From assembly GCF_007923355.1 (NCBI RefSeq), contig NZ_VOGO01000007.1, positions 241,260 through 305,259 on the forward strand: a stretch of 64,000 nt of DNA, read 5' to 3'. Shown here one piece after another: positions 1-8,569 of this stretch. How positions within the stretch are numbered: position 1 is the first letter of the stretch; every line of letters starts with the position of its first letter. The notes beneath the pieces are model-generated. The model did no database searches. It had not been told where the DNA came from and worked only from the letters and a program-made list of their open reading frames with translations. This DNA comes from Falsiphaeobacter marinintestinus (GTDB taxonomy: Bacteria; Pseudomonadota; Alphaproteobacteria; Rhodobacterales; Rhodobacteraceae). Position numbers and translations under genes: made by a program.

Positions 1-528
1 ATCACATCGACCAACCGGGGGGCGATCACTTCGATCCAGGCCGTATATGTGCCAGCGGATGACTTTACCGACCCGGCGGCGGCGCACATCTTTTCGCATC
101 TGTCCGCTTCGGTGGTGTTGTCACGCAAACGCGCCAGCGAAGGCCTTTACCCGGCCGTCGATCCGCTGGCGTCAGCCTCGGTCATGCTGACGCCGTCGGT
201 GGTTGGTCAGCGGCATTACGACATTGCCCGTGCTGTACGTCGGACATTGGCGGAATACGAAGAGTTGCGGGACATTATCGCGATGCTGGGGCTTGAAGAA
301 CTGTCTTCTGCTGATCGGGCGACGGTTGCACGGGCCCGGCGGCTGGAGCGGTTCTTGACGCAACCGTTTTTCACAACCGAGGCCTTTAGCGGTGGGAAAG
401 GCAAACTGGTACCGATCGCGCAAACCCTGAACGGGTGCGAAACGATCCTGAACCAGACCCAGTTCGATCTGCCCGAAAGCGCGTACTACATGATCGGCGG
501 TCTTGAAGATCTTGAGGCCGCGACATGA
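1..528 (+). CDS. atpD: F-type (N-ATPase) ATP synthase subunit beta, C-terminal part
   Basis: The gene is open from base 1 in frame 1 with no start inside the window, so it is cut by the window edge; about 175 C-terminal residues remain. The visible part contains the conserved beta-subunit stretch after the catalytic domain: [19 protein letters not shown], then [16 protein letters not shown]. These are typical of the nucleotide-binding beta subunit of F1. Beta forms the alpha3-beta3 head that makes or splits ATP on the cytoplasmic face. It is first in a visible atpD-C-Q-R-B-E-F-A-G order, which is the N-ATPase arrangement and not the housekeeping atpHAGDC order of alphaproteobacteria. Its stop overlaps the atpC start in an ATGA. 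Confidence 0.95.
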   Translation: MTSTNRGAITSIQAVYVPADDFTDPAAAHIFSHLSASVVLSRKRASEGLYPAVDPLASASVMLTPSVVGQRHYDIARAVRRTLAEYEELRDIIAMLGLEELSSADRATVARARRLERFLTQPFFTTEAFSGGKGKLVPIAQTLNGCETILNQTQFDLPESAYYMIGGLEDLEAAT

Positions 529-932
529 ACACGGCAACCGACATGAGCGTCACGCTGCGCCTGCCCACCCGAATGCTGTATGAAGGACGGTGCACTGGCA
601 TCACAGCCGTGGCCCCCAACGGGGCTTTCGGGATCTTGCCAAACCACGTTGATTTTGTGACTGCGATTGTGCCGTCAGTTCTGACGCTGCACCTGGCGGA
701 TGGGTCCGAGGAAATCTTTGGCCTTGATGAGGGGCTGTTGGTCAAGAAAGGTCACAAGGTTTCCGTTGTTGCCCTGCGGGGGGTGCATGGCGACACTCTG
801 GACACCTTACGCAATACAGTCGAGGCCAGCTTCATCCAGATGGATGAAGAAGAACGGCAGGCACGATCTGCCTTGTCGCGGCTTGAGGCGGATATGGTGC
901 GCCGGTTTGCTGAACTGCAAAGGCCACTGTAA
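525..932 (+). CDS. atpC: ATP synthase subunit epsilon (N-ATPase)
   Basis: The product is 135 residues with the usual epsilon layout: an N-terminal beta-sandwich (residues about 8-90, including [19 protein letters not shown]) and a short C-terminal helical part with many charged residues. Epsilon belongs to the central stalk, where it contacts gamma and the c-ring and can regulate ATP hydrolysis. The start codon overlaps the atpD stop (ATGA) and its stop overlaps the next start, so translation is probably coupled. The assignment rests on both the sequence and the position directly after atpD. Confidence 0.93.
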   Translation: MNTATDMSVTLRLPTRMLYEGRCTGITAVAPNGAFGILPNHVDFVTAIVPSVLTLHLADGSEEIFGLDEGLLVKKGHKVSVVALRGVHGDTLDTLRNTVEASFIQMDEEERQARSALSRLEADMVRRFAELQRPL

Positions 933-1228
933 TGAATGGTAACTCTGACAAACCCGACAAACCGGCCGAGGACATCGCGCGGCACGCGACGCGCATGAAA
1001 TCCAAGCGGGAGCATCCCGGCCCCAGCCCGCTGCGGGGCATTGGAACCTTCGGGATGATTGGCTGGTCGATTGCCGTACCAACCGTGGGTGGCGCATTTT
1101 TGGGCCTTTGGCTGGACCGGACTGCGCCACAAGGGTTTTCGTGGACAATTGCCCTGATCCTTGGGGGCGTGGCGCTGGGCGGCTTTATTGCTGCGGCGTG
1201 GATCAATAAAGAAGGAGGCGACCAATGA
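932..1228 (+). CDS. atpQ: N-ATPase subunit AtpQ (AtpI/AtpZ-like membrane protein)
   Basis: A 98-residue protein with a hydrophilic, basic N-terminus (residues 1-35) followed by two predicted membrane helices at about 42-62 and 70-92. The segment GWSIAVPTVGGAFLGLWLDR matches AtpI/AtpZ family helical hairpins. In N-ATPase operons this position, between atpC and atpR, is occupied by atpQ. Related AtpI/AtpZ proteins have been linked to ring assembly or Mg2+/Ca2+ transport; a specific role here is not shown by the sequence. It overlaps atpC by one base and atpR by four bases. Confidence 0.82.
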   Translation: MNGNSDKPDKPAEDIARHATRMKSKREHPGPSPLRGIGTFGMIGWSIAVPTVGGAFLGLWLDRTAPQGFSWTIALILGGVALGGFIAAAWINKEGGDQ

Positions 1229-1524
1229 TGCCGTTTGATTGGAGCATTTTGTTGCTGGGTCTGGCAGTCGGAGCCGTGATGAGCGTAGTGTTCTTTGCGG
1301 GCCTTGGTCTTGGGATGCGCTGGGCCTTGCGATCCGCCAAACCCGTGAGCTTGCTTTTCCTGAGCGCGGCCTTGCGGATATCGGCCCTTTTGGGTGTTGG
1401 TTGGCTGGTTGTGAAGCAGGGTGGCCCATGGTCGCTTGTGGGTTACGCGGGTGCGTTTCTGATTGTCCGGTTTGTCGTGACAACCGTTGCGCGCGTCGCC
1501 CCCCCCGCGGAGGGGGCACCATGA
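1225..1524 (+). CDS. atpR: N-ATPase subunit AtpR
   Basis: A 99-residue, three-helix membrane protein (helices at about 6-31, 40-63 and 70-92). Its place between atpQ and atpB is the hallmark of N-ATPase operons, because atpR is absent from housekeeping ATP synthase operons. Arginines in or next to the helices (R32, R36, R51) fit the proposal that AtpR carries a conserved Arg that may interact with the c-subunit carboxylate during ring assembly. A strong ribosome site (GAAGGAGG, 1211-1218) precedes two adjacent ATG codons at 1225 and 1228; either could be the start. Confidence 0.83.
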   Translation: MMPFDWSILLLGLAVGAVMSVVFFAGLGLGMRWALRSAKPVSLLFLSAALRISALLGVGWLVVKQGGPWSLVGYAGAFLIVRFVVTTVARVAPPAEGAP

Positions 1525-2216
1525 ACCTCTCGCCGGATCAGGTGATCATGTTTCAGATATGGGACATTCCGATCAATGCGACCATTTTTTATACATGGAT
1601 TGTCATGGCGGTGCTTAGCGTGGGCGCCATCCTGATCACGCGAAACCTGCGCCCGGATGTACCGCCAAATCGGTGGCGGACCACGTTGGAGGTGATCGTT
1701 CAGGGTATTCAGGGTCAGATCGAAGAAGTCGCCGGTCGGCCCAACCGCCAACTTTTGTATTATGCCGGCACGCTGTTTCTGTTTGTCGCGATGTCGAACC
1801 TGATGTTGGTCATCCCCGGTTTCGAACCGCCGACGGCCTCGTTGTCGACCACAACGGCGCTTGCGTTGTCGGTTCTGATTGCCGTGCCACTGTTTGGCAT
1901 CACCAGTCGGGGGCTGGGGGGATACCTCAAGACCTATATTCAGCCCTCGTTCATCATGCTGCCGTTCAACATCATCTCAGAGTTTTCGCGTGGGATATCG
2001 TTGGCGATCCGTCTGTATGGGAACATCATGAGCGGAGCGGTGATCGCGGCGATCCTGCTGAGCGTTGCGCCGTTCTTCTTCCCGGTGGTCATGGATGTGC
2101 TTGGACTTCTGACCGGCATGATCCAAGCCTACATTTTTGCAATTTTGGCGACGGTTTACATCTCTAGCGCCACCGCGCCGCCACCCCAATCTCAGCCTGA
2201 AAGGGACATAACATGA
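1521..2216 (+). CDS. atpB: ATP synthase subunit a (Fo, N-ATPase)
   Basis: The product is 231 residues. The ATG at 1521 overlaps the atpR stop; a much longer open frame upstream lies inside atpR and is not needed. Hydrophobic helices and the subunit-a signature ISLAIRLYGNIMSGAVI near the C-terminal third are visible, including the conserved Arg (SLAIRLYGN) that faces the c-ring ion site. Subunit a forms the two half-channels through which H+ or Na+ reaches the ring. The final helices end in YIFAILATVYISSAT, also typical. Its stop overlaps atpE by four bases. Confidence 0.94.
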   Translation: MNLSPDQVIMFQIWDIPINATIFYTWIVMAVLSVGAILITRNLRPDVPPNRWRTTLEVIVQGIQGQIEEVAGRPNRQLLYYAGTLFLFVAMSNLMLVIPGFEPPTASLSTTTALALSVLIAVPLFGITSRGLGGYLKTYIQPSFIMLPFNIISEFSRGISLAIRLYGNIMSGAVIAAILLSVAPFFFPVVMDVLGLLTGMIQAYIFAILATVYISSATAPPPQSQPERDIT

Positions 2217-2500
2217 CAGACCTTGGCATCATCGCGGCCATCTCAATCTTTACGGCGGGCCTTACGGTTTCGTTTGGTGCCATCGGGCCAGCCTTGGGCG
2301 AAGGACGCACGGCATCGACAGCACTTAGCGCCATCGCCCAGCAACCAGATGCATCTTCGACAATATCGCGCACCTTGTTCGTCAGCCTTGCCATGATCGA
2401 GTCGACGGCGATCTATTGCTTTGTTGTTGCAATGATCCTGATTTTCGCAAACCCGTTCTGGAACGCGGCTCTGGCAGCGGCGCAGACAGCAGGTAACTGA
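2213..2500 (+). CDS. atpE: ATP synthase subunit c with a carboxylate in both helices (N-ATPase)
   Basis: A 95-residue helical hairpin. Helix 1 (about 5-32) contains GPALGEG with Glu30; the loop has the RQP-like AQQPDA; helix 2 (about 52-80) contains IESTAIYCF with Glu63, Ser64, Thr65 and Tyr68. The E-S-T-x-x-Y set resembles the Na+-binding site of Na+-translocating c-rings, and a second Glu in helix 1 is typical of N-ATPases, for which Na+ coupling was proposed. A ring with this double-carboxylate pattern has also been described as binding protons, so ion choice cannot be fixed from sequence. Neighbours are atpB (4-bp overlap) and atpF. Confidence 0.94.
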   Translation: MTDLGIIAAISIFTAGLTVSFGAIGPALGEGRTASTALSAIAQQPDASSTISRTLFVSLAMIESTAIYCFVVAMILIFANPFWNAALAAAQTAGN

Positions 2501-2505
2501 CACAG

Positions 2506-3276
2506 ATGTCGATCGACTGGATCACCGTCGCGGCCCAGATCGCCAACTTTCTGGTTTTGGTCTGGCTTTTGAAGCGGTTTCTCTACCGCCCTATTCTGGA
2601 TGGTATCGATGCGCGCGAAGCTGAAATCAAGGAGCGGATGCAAGAGGCCGTCGATGCCAAGGAACAGGCGCAGGCGGTCGAACAGTCGTACCATGAAAAG
2701 GCGCAGGCACTGAATGTCGCTCAGGCGGATCTGACGGAAACGATCCGCAAGACGGCCGAGGAACAGCGCAATGTGCTGCTGGCCGAGGCGCAACAGAAAA
2801 TGGAGCGGGACCACGCAATCTGGCAGGCGCATTTGGATGACGAGGCGCGCAAATATACGGCCAAGATGCACCGCGCGGGGGCTGAGGCCCTTTTGGCCCT
2901 GACCCGCAAAGCGTTGCTCGATCTGGCGGACGAAACGTTGGAAGGTCGCATGGGCCACCATCTTGCCGGGAAAATCACGGCGATGGAACCCGAGTTGCGC
3001 CGTGCAGCCGGGCAGGCCGCTGAGGCCGTTGTGACGTCGCACGAGGATTTGCCAGCGACCGTGCAAAAGGATCTGACCCGGGATCTGCGCGCTGTGTTTC
3101 CCCAGATCGCCGTGCGGTTCGAAAGTGATGATACGCAGGCACCGGGTCTGGTTGTGCGTATGGGCGGTGCTCAAGTGGCCTGGACGGTGGAGTCATACAT
3201 CGATGAGCTTGATGCCCTGATCGAAGGGCAACTGGCGTTGGGATCTGACACACAGGGGCACCAGAATGTGCGCTGA
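2506..3276 (+). CDS. atpF: ATP synthase subunit b with C-terminal delta-like extension (N-ATPase)
   Basis: At 256 residues this is much longer than an ordinary subunit b (about 160). Residues 1-30 give a membrane anchor and the typical [11 protein letters not shown] motif, followed by a long charged helical stalk rich in Glu, Gln and Ala (about 30-160). The last 100 residues (from about 155) resemble the F1-binding delta part. N-ATPase operons lack a separate atpH (delta) gene, and none is seen here, so the extended b probably takes over the delta role as peripheral stalk. It overlaps atpA by 11 bp. Confidence 0.9.
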   Translation: MSIDWITVAAQIANFLVLVWLLKRFLYRPILDGIDAREAEIKERMQEAVDAKEQAQAVEQSYHEKAQALNVAQADLTETIRKTAEEQRNVLLAEAQQKMERDHAIWQAHLDDEARKYTAKMHRAGAEALLALTRKALLDLADETLEGRMGHHLAGKITAMEPELRRAAGQAAEAVVTSHEDLPATVQKDLTRDLRAVFPQIAVRFESDDTQAPGLVVRMGGAQVAWTVESYIDELDALIEGQLALGSDTQGHQNVR

Positions 3277-4804
3277 CGTCACGCAACCCGATCATACCCC
3301 TGAAACCGTTCTGAACATGCTTCTGAACGCGCCGTCTCCGGCACCGTCCATAAGTGAGATCGGAACCGTTGCCGAAGTGGGCGACGGGATCGCCATTGTC
3401 ATTGGGTTAGAGCAGGCTCTGTCGGACGAGTTGCTGCAATTCATCAGCGGTGTTCAGGGCATTGTGCTTGACCTTGAGCCGGGGCGTCTTGGTGTTGTGC
3501 TTCTGGGGCCACCCGACCGGGTTACCATTGGCGAAAGCGTGACGCGCACCCACAAGGTTGTCAGCACTAACGTTGGCACGCGACTGCTGGGCCGGGTCGT
3601 AGATGCGCTTGGACAGCCTCAGGACGGCAAGGGGGCGATCAGAGATCAGGACACCCATCCCGTCGAAGCAGAAGCCCCGAAAATTCTGGACCGGCAGGCC
3701 ATTTCGCGCCCGCTGGCAACGGGGATCAAGGTGATTGATGCGGCCGTCCCGGTTGGTTTGGGGCAACGCCAGTTGATCATTGGTGACCGGCAGACCGGCA
3801 AGACGTCATTGGCGGTCGATACAATCCTGAACCAGAAAAACACCGATGTGATCTGCATCTATTGCGCCATTGGGCAACGCGGTGATGCAGTGGCCAAAGT
3901 GATCGGCGCGATCCGTGAAGGGGGCATGATGGAACGCACCATCGTCATGTCTGCCGGAGACGAAGAAGCGGCCGGGCTGGCGTATATCGCGCCCTATGCC
4001 GCTCTGACGATGGCTGAATTCTTCTCAGCGCAGTCGAAAGACGTTCTGGTGATTTTGGATGACCTGACACACCACGCGCGATCTTATCGGGAACTGTCTT
4101 TGTTGTTGCGCCGCCCACCGGGACGCGAGGCGTTTCCTGGGGATATCTTCTATATTCACGCGCGCCTGCTGGAACGTGCCGGGCAGTTCACCAAGGCGGC
4201 TGGTGGCGGCTCGATCACGGTGTTGCCCGTGGTCGAAACCCAGGCCGAAAACCTGTCTGCCTATATCCCGACTAACCTGATTTCGATCACCGACGGACAG
4301 ATCTATCTGTCGCCCCGTTTGGTGCGCAAGAACCAGTTTCCGGCGGTCGATCTGGGCGTGTCGGTCAGCCGTGTTGGCGGCAAGGCGCAAAGCCGCGCCT
4401 TCCGGTCGGTGGCCGGAAACCTGCGCGTAACCCTGTCTCAGTTCGAAGAGTTGGAGGATTTCGCCCGCTTCGGCACCCGTCTGGATGACGCAACCCGGTC
4501 GCGGCTGACACGCGGGGCTGCGGTGCGCGCCGCCCTTCGGCAAGCCGAGCGTGATCCGATGCCCGCAGTTGAACAACTGGCCGTTCTGGTTGCTGCGATG
4601 GAGGGGCAGTTTGATGGGCTGGAAGAGGCCGACTTGATGTCGGTGATGACCACGCTCAGGGTGTCAGTCAGGCATACGTTGGGGGATGTGGCCAAACGTA
4701 TCGATGACAACGCTGCCCTATGCGATGAAGACCGTGCCCGGATTGTCGAACTGGGACATGCGGCGCGCGCCGGGTTGGGAGGGGACAATGGCACAAACCC
4801 TTGA
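3266..4804 (+). CDS. atpA: ATP synthase subunit alpha (N-ATPase)
   Basis: The 512-residue product matches the usual alpha length. A Walker A motif GDRQTGKT lies at residues 173-180, and the conserved segment [18 protein letters not shown] follows. [33 protein letters not shown] includes the Walker B strand, and the C-terminal helical domain is complete. Alpha is the non-catalytic nucleotide-binding subunit of F1. In the housekeeping operon atpA comes after atpH; here it follows atpF, as in N-ATPase clusters. The start at 3266 lies inside the atpF end, and atpG starts inside the atpA end. Confidence 0.95.
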   Translation: MCADVTQPDHTPETVLNMLLNAPSPAPSISEIGTVAEVGDGIAIVIGLEQALSDELLQFISGVQGIVLDLEPGRLGVVLLGPPDRVTIGESVTRTHKVVSTNVGTRLLGRVVDALGQPQDGKGAIRDQDTHPVEAEAPKILDRQAISRPLATGIKVIDAAVPVGLGQRQLIIGDRQTGKTSLAVDTILNQKNTDVICIYCAIGQRGDAVAKVIGAIREGGMMERTIVMSAGDEEAAGLAYIAPYAALTMAEFFSAQSKDVLVILDDLTHHARSYRELSLLLRRPPGREAFPGDIFYIHARLLERAGQFTKAAGGGSITVLPVVETQAENLSAYIPTNLISITDGQIYLSPRLVRKNQFPAVDLGVSVSRVGGKAQSRAFRSVAGNLRVTLSQFEELEDFARFGTRLDDATRSRLTRGAAVRAALRQAERDPMPAVEQLAVLVAAMEGQFDGLEEADLMSVMTTLRVSVRHTLGDVAKRIDDNAALCDEDRARIVELGHAARAGLGGDNGTNP

Positions 4805-5669
4805 GGTCCTGTCACGCCGCACAGACAGCATGAAGGGCATCCGCAGCATTGTGCATACAATGAAGACCCTGTCGGTGATCAACGCAGCCCCCTATGAGCA
4901 CGCCGCCCGCGCTATCGACGCCTATCACGAAACCGTCCTCGAAGGGTTGCACGCGTTTCTGCACCAGATCGGACCGCTTGCAGTCGCGCCGCAACGGATT
5001 GGAACGCGGGTTTTGATCGTGTTCGGGTCAGATCACGGATTGTGCGGAAACTATAACGAAGCGCTGGCGGCACATGTCATTGGCCAACTTGCCGGTGCTC
5101 ACGGAGAGCCGATCGTTTTGTGTATTGGCGCGCAGATGGCCGACGCGTTGCGCGATCAGGGGGTGGATCCTGCGGCGACGTTTTTTCCCCCCGCATCGGT
5201 GGACGGAGTCGGGCGGCTGGCCAACCTGCTGACCCAGCATCTGGACCAGATCCGACATGATAATGGCCCGGACGACATGGCGGTCTCGCTGGCCTATTTC
5301 GCGCGCGACGGCAAAAACGGACAACGCCCCGAGGTGGCCGCGTTGTTGCCGCTGGATGAGGACCTGGTGCACAAGTTGCAGAATAAACCCTGGGTTTCAC
5401 GCAGCTTGCCAACCTTTTCGATGCCGCCACCCGATCTTTTTCAGAGTCTGATCCGTGGGTACCTGTTCGCCAGCCTGTTCCGTGCGGCTGCTGAGGCGCT
5501 TGTGACCGAAAACGCGGCCCGTCTGGCCTTGATGCAGCAGGCCGAGCAATCGGTTGACGAAAGGTTGGAAGAATTGACGTCTGAAACGCGCCAGGTTCGA
5601 CAGAGCGAAATCACCACCGAACTTCTTGACGTGATCATCGGGTTCGAAGCGTTGAAGAAACGGCGCTAG
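4788..5669 (+). CDS. atpG: ATP synthase subunit gamma (N-ATPase)
   Basis: The product is 293 residues from the ATG at 4788, which has GGGAGGGG directly upstream (4777-4784) and gives the family N-terminus with the conserved [19 protein letters not shown] helix. Upstream in-frame codons lie within atpA and would give an atypical extension. Gamma is the rotating shaft: N- and C-terminal helices form the coiled coil (the C-terminus has [20 protein letters not shown]), with a Rossmann-like middle domain containing [16 protein letters not shown]. It is last in the operon; the next gene is on the opposite strand after 124 bp. Confidence 0.93.
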   Translation: MAQTLEVLSRRTDSMKGIRSIVHTMKTLSVINAAPYEHAARAIDAYHETVLEGLHAFLHQIGPLAVAPQRIGTRVLIVFGSDHGLCGNYNEALAAHVIGQLAGAHGEPIVLCIGAQMADALRDQGVDPAATFFPPASVDGVGRLANLLTQHLDQIRHDNGPDDMAVSLAYFARDGKNGQRPEVAALLPLDEDLVHKLQNKPWVSRSLPTFSMPPPDLFQSLIRGYLFASLFRAAAEALVTENAARLALMQQAEQSVDERLEELTSETRQVRQSEITTELLDVIIGFEALKKRR

Positions 5670-5793
5670 GCGGGCCTTATAAGCTTGGCCGGTGGTTTCC
5701 ATCGTCATGCCAAAATGGTCGGTTCATCGCGCGCCCTGCAAGGTTTGGTGCGTCGACCCCATGCTGATTTGGGTCCAGAGGCATTTCAGCAGT

Positions 5794-6066
5794 CTAACTT
5801 AATGGTTTGGCGTGTCGCGGTGCGTCGAAACGAGCTTGGCTGAGGATCTTGCTTTCCTTATCGATCGTCAGGCGAAAGGCGCGACCCTTGTGAATAAAGG
5901 TCAGACGCCAGCGCCCTTCATCCTCGTCCACGCCTTTTTCGCACCGCGATGTGATCTCGTCAGTTTGCATGAGACCTTGAACCGTCGAAGCAGCAATACT
6001 GAAGGCCTCTGCGATAATCTCTGCGGCCACGACAAATCCGTCATCGCCGACTTCAACCGATGTCAT
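5794..6066 (-). CDS. DUF6522-like small protein, function unknown
   Basis: A 90-residue soluble protein with a good ribosome site (GGAAGGAG) before the ATG at 6066. It shows a short helical N-terminal part (VVAAEIIAEAFSIAASTVQGLM) followed by a C-terminal beta-rich part with WRLTFIHKGRAFRLTID. I recognise the general pattern as the DUF6522 family of small alphaproteobacterial proteins, from memory and not by a search. No catalytic motif or metal site is obvious. It sits beside NsrR, trHb and Nnr genes, so a role in nitrogen-oxide or haem-related stress is an inference from context only. Confidence 0.7.
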   Translation of the reverse strand: MTSVEVGDDGFVVAAEIIAEAFSIAASTVQGLMQTDEITSRCEKGVDEDEGRWRLTFIHKGRAFRLTIDKESKILSQARFDAPRHAKPLS

Positions 6067-6121
6067 GGTGTCTCCTTCCAGAAACGGGTGGTTGGGGCCA
6101 TGGGGGCAGACTGTGTGGCGA

Positions 6122-6213
6122 CGACCTGATTGTAACTGACAGGGTCAACACTTCAGCTTCCTTTGCATGGCCTTCTCTAGGAGCGACTGTACTCATGGCG
6201 TACAATCAGGTCG
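6122..6213. repeat. 13-bp perfect inverted repeat with 66-bp spacer
   Basis: CGACCTGATTGTA at 6122-6134 is repeated as its exact reverse complement TACAATCAGGTCG at 6201-6213. The pair lies in the 190-bp gap upstream of the DUF6522-like gene and downstream of the Rrf2 gene. Inside it, TGTAC and GTACA (6188-6192, 6200-6204) form a second small palindrome that overlaps the right arm. It could be a paired regulator site that loops DNA, an RNA fold in the leader, or remnant ends of a mobile element. No transposase is nearby. Confidence 0.55.
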
Positions 6214-6256
6214 ACATGAGATGTGCCTTACGATTTCGGTATGTCAAACATGGCGG

Positions 6257-6676
6257 TCAAGCGTCAGCGGGCAGGGCCGGAAGGGCAATATCGGCCAGCG
6301 TCGAGTGATCCAGATCGGTAAGGAACGCTGTTTCCGCAGTGCGCAAGCGGGCTTTTAACCGACACCGACCGTCAAGTGAGCAGGTGTTGGTCTCGGCCTG
6401 AAAACATTCCACCAGCGGCTGATCTTCCTCAAGCAGTCGTACCACATCCCCCAACCGGATATCTTGGGCGGGGCGTGCCAGCGTTGCACCGCCACCGCCG
6501 CCTCGGCGCGTTGCAACGATCCCGCCTTTGGACAGGCGCTGCATTATTTTGCTGAGATGGTTGCGCGACAGGCCAAATTCGTCCGCCAGTTCGGCTGTTG
6601 AAAAGGCCCGATCCGGTGCACAGGCCATGCGCATCAGCATACGAAGGCCGTAATCCGTGAAAGACGTGAGACGCAA
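6257..6676 (-). CDS. nsrR: Rrf2-family transcriptional repressor, NsrR-type nitric oxide sensor
   Basis: I place the start at the TTG at 6676, which has GGAGG six bases upstream (6681-6685 region) and gives the standard NsrR N-terminus MRLTSFTDYGLRML; an upstream ATG at 6694 would add six atypical residues. The 139-residue product has an N-terminal winged helix (about 1-80) and a cluster of three cysteines, C91, C99 and C105, in the place where NsrR binds an NO-sensitive Fe-S cluster (E. coli C91, C96, C102). The spacing C-x7-C-x5-C fits NsrR/IscR-like sensors. It is divergent from the truncated haemoglobin, which it probably represses until NO appears. Confidence 0.85.
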   Translation of the reverse strand: MRLTSFTDYGLRMLMRMACAPDRAFSTAELADEFGLSRNHLSKIMQRLSKGGIVATRRGGGGGATLARPAQDIRLGDVVRLLEEDQPLVECFQAETNTCSLDGRCRLKARLRTAETAFLTDLDHSTLADIALPALPADA

Positions 6677-6700
6677 AAGGGACCTCCAGCGCATGAATGA

Positions 6701-6713
6701 GTATTTACAATAC
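6701..6713. promoter_or_regulatory. Palindrome GTATT-N3-AATAC, candidate NsrR operator
   Basis: GTATTTACAATAC is a perfect inverted repeat between the nsrR start and the trHb start. It lies in the short divergent promoter region, 25 bp upstream of nsrR. The AT-rich 5-3-5 structure resembles Rrf2-type operators in size, but the alphaproteobacterial NsrR consensus could not be checked here. Confidence 0.45.
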
Positions 6714-6762
6714 CAATTAACAGGTCTACCCAGTGATGCAACAGCAAGTTCCCGAGGGCGTT

Positions 6763-7227
6763 ATGATGGTCGATATGCAGACAGATCAGCCGCAGATACT
6801 GTCCACACGGCCCGACACGACGCGGGTAATCATGGATCAAACCGGTCTCGACCCCGCAATGCTGCGTGATCTTGTGCATCGCTTTTATGGCAAAATCCGC
6901 GCGGATTCTGTTCTGGGGCCAATCTTTGCAAGCCGCATCACCGACTGGACACCGCATCTGGATCGGATGGTAGCTTTTTGGTCGTCGGTGGCTCTGATGA
7001 CGGGCGAATACCATGGCGCGCCGGTTCCCGCGCATGCGCATCTGCCGGTGACGTGGGCGCATTTCGACCGGTGGCTGGATCTGTTCCGCGAGACTGCAAA
7101 TGAAATCTGCCTGCCAGCGGGGGCTGCACATGTGATCGACCGTGCGGAGCGAATTGCGCTCTCATTGCATATTGCCGTTAAGGATGCGGGCCGCACAGGT
7201 TTGAACGCGGTGCCCAATTTACGCTAA
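6763..7227 (+). CDS. Group III truncated haemoglobin
   Basis: About 154 residues from the ATG at 6763. ATG codons at 6763 and 6766 both follow GAGGG (6754-6758), while the ATG at 6736 lacks a ribosome site. The globin core begins near LDPAMLRDLVHRFYGKIRAD and includes LGPIFASRI and WTPHLDRMVAFWSSVAL. The haem-ligand His region AHAHLPVTWAHFDRWLDLF is followed by CLPAGAAHVIDRAERIALSL. This arrangement is typical of group III trHb, which bind O2 and NO in the cytoplasm. With NsrR on one side and nnrS/nnrU on the other, NO detoxification or sensing is the likely job. Confidence 0.85.
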   Translation: MMVDMQTDQPQILSTRPDTTRVIMDQTGLDPAMLRDLVHRFYGKIRADSVLGPIFASRITDWTPHLDRMVAFWSSVALMTGEYHGAPVPAHAHLPVTWAHFDRWLDLFRETANEICLPAGAAHVIDRAERIALSLHIAVKDAGRTGLNAVPNLR

Positions 7228-7242
7228 TGCAAAGGTGCCGCG

Positions 7243-7356
7243 ATGTCTGACAGAGGCCCGCCACAAGATCCGACCGCAGTGACGTACAGCACGGGCATGG
7301 CGCCGGAGGTGTTCCTGACCGACGCGGGTGTTCATTACACGAGGACATCAATATGA
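7243..7356 (+). CDS. Small ORF of 37 codons between trHb and nnrS
   Basis: ATG at 7243 opens a 37-codon frame (starting MSDRGPPQDPTAV) that ends with a TGA at 7354-7356, overlapping the nnrS ATG at 7353 in the ATGA form common in this window. A modest AAAGG (7231-7235) lies seven bases upstream. The peptide has no membrane helix, no Cys and no motif I recognise. The overlap suggests either a real micro-protein or a leader that couples translation to nnrS. The gap between trHb and nnrS would otherwise be 125 bp without a gene. Confidence 0.4.
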   Translation: MSDRGPPQDPTAVTYSTGMAPEVFLTDAGVHYTRTSI

Positions 7357-8564
7357 GCCGCACGGCAGAACAGGTGCGCGTGTGGCGCGGTCCGGCAATT
7401 CTGGCCTTCGGTTTTCGCCCGTTTTTCTTTGGGGCCGCAGTCTGGGCAGCACTGGCGATGGCGTTTTGGGTGCCGATGTTGTCGGGCGCATTGACGTTAC
7501 CCACGGCTTTTGACCCTGTGTCATGGCACGCGCACGAGTTTCTGTTTGGCTTCCTGTCTGCTGTTATCGCGGGCTTCTTGCTGACCGCTGTGCCGAACTG
7601 GACGGGGCGACCGCCCATTGTTGGGTGGGCGCTGGGAGGGCTTTTTGCACTTTGGGTCGTGGGGCGCATCGCCGTGGGTTTTTCTCTGATGCTGCCGCCA
7701 CTTTTGGTGGCGGTTGCGGATCTTGCGATGCCTGTTGCTTTGGGCCTGTTGATTGCCCGCGAAATCGTTGCAGGCAAGAATTGGCGCAACCTTGTTGTTC
7801 TGGGCATGCTGGTTGCGTTCACGACCGCGAATGCGCTGTTCCATTGGCAGGCGGCAAGCGGTGACTATGCCCCGCAGGGGTACGGGCTGCGCCTGGGTCT
7901 TGGGACGGGTGTCATGATGATCGCGGTGATTGGGGGGCGGGTTGTGCCGTCTTTCACACGCAACTGGCTGGTCAAGCGCGGAGACGGGCGGTTGCCAACA
8001 CCTCCGATGCAGCGGTTCGACAAGGCAGCGCTTTTGGCGTTGTTGACGGCGCTGTTGCTGTGGGTCGTCTTGCCAGCCCATCCAGTGTCAGGGGGCGCTC
8101 TGATAGGTGCCGGGTTGGCACACATCGGCCGCTTGGCGCGCTGGGCAGGCGATCGGACGTGGCCAGAGCCATTGGTTTTCGTCCTGCATGTTGCATACGC
8201 GTTTGTGCCGCTTGGATCACTTGCGGTGGGTATCGAAATCCTGTGGCCGGGCACATTCGGGACAGCAGCTGCTCAGCATCTTTGGATGGCTGGGGCGATC
8301 GGGGGGATGTCACTGGCCGTGATGACCCGCGCCACACTTGGCCACACCGGCCAGCCCCTGACGGCGGGGGCCGCGACCGTGGGCATCTATATCGCCATGA
8401 TGTTTGCTGTTCTGGCGCGGGTGGGTGCGGGGGTCTGGCCGTATGAGGCGGCTTGGTTGAACATGGTCGCGGGTCTTGGGTGGATCGCGGCTTTTGGCGG
8501 CTTCGTGCTGATCTATGGGCCTTTGCTGCTGCGGTTGCCACCGGGCAAACGGTCAGAAGGGTAG
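7353..8564 (+). CDS. nnrS: NnrS family haem/copper membrane protein
   Basis: A 403-residue, strongly hydrophobic protein with about 12 predicted membrane helices. Conserved NnrS features are visible: GFRPFFFGAAVWAAL at 18-35, HAHEFLFGFLSAVIAGFLLTA at about 52-75 with two histidines, and NWTGRPP. Later segments include GGRVVPSFTRNWL and LWMAGAIGGMSLAVMTRATLGHTG. NnrS is a haem- and copper-containing inner-membrane protein that relieves nitrosative stress and is common in denitrifiers. Here it starts a pair with nnrU downstream of trHb, probably in one NsrR-controlled operon. Confidence 0.9.
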   Translation: MSRTAEQVRVWRGPAILAFGFRPFFFGAAVWAALAMAFWVPMLSGALTLPTAFDPVSWHAHEFLFGFLSAVIAGFLLTAVPNWTGRPPIVGWALGGLFALWVVGRIAVGFSLMLPPLLVAVADLAMPVALGLLIAREIVAGKNWRNLVVLGMLVAFTTANALFHWQAASGDYAPQGYGLRLGLGTGVMMIAVIGGRVVPSFTRNWLVKRGDGRLPTPPMQRFDKAALLALLTALLLWVVLPAHPVSGGALIGAGLAHIGRLARWAGDRTWPEPLVFVLHVAYAFVPLGSLAVGIEILWPGTFGTAAAQHLWMAGAIGGMSLAVMTRATLGHTGQPLTAGAATVGIYIAMMFAVLARVGAGVWPYEAAWLNMVAGLGWIAAFGGFVLIYGPLLLRLPPGKRSEG

Positions 8565-8569
8565 GGGAA

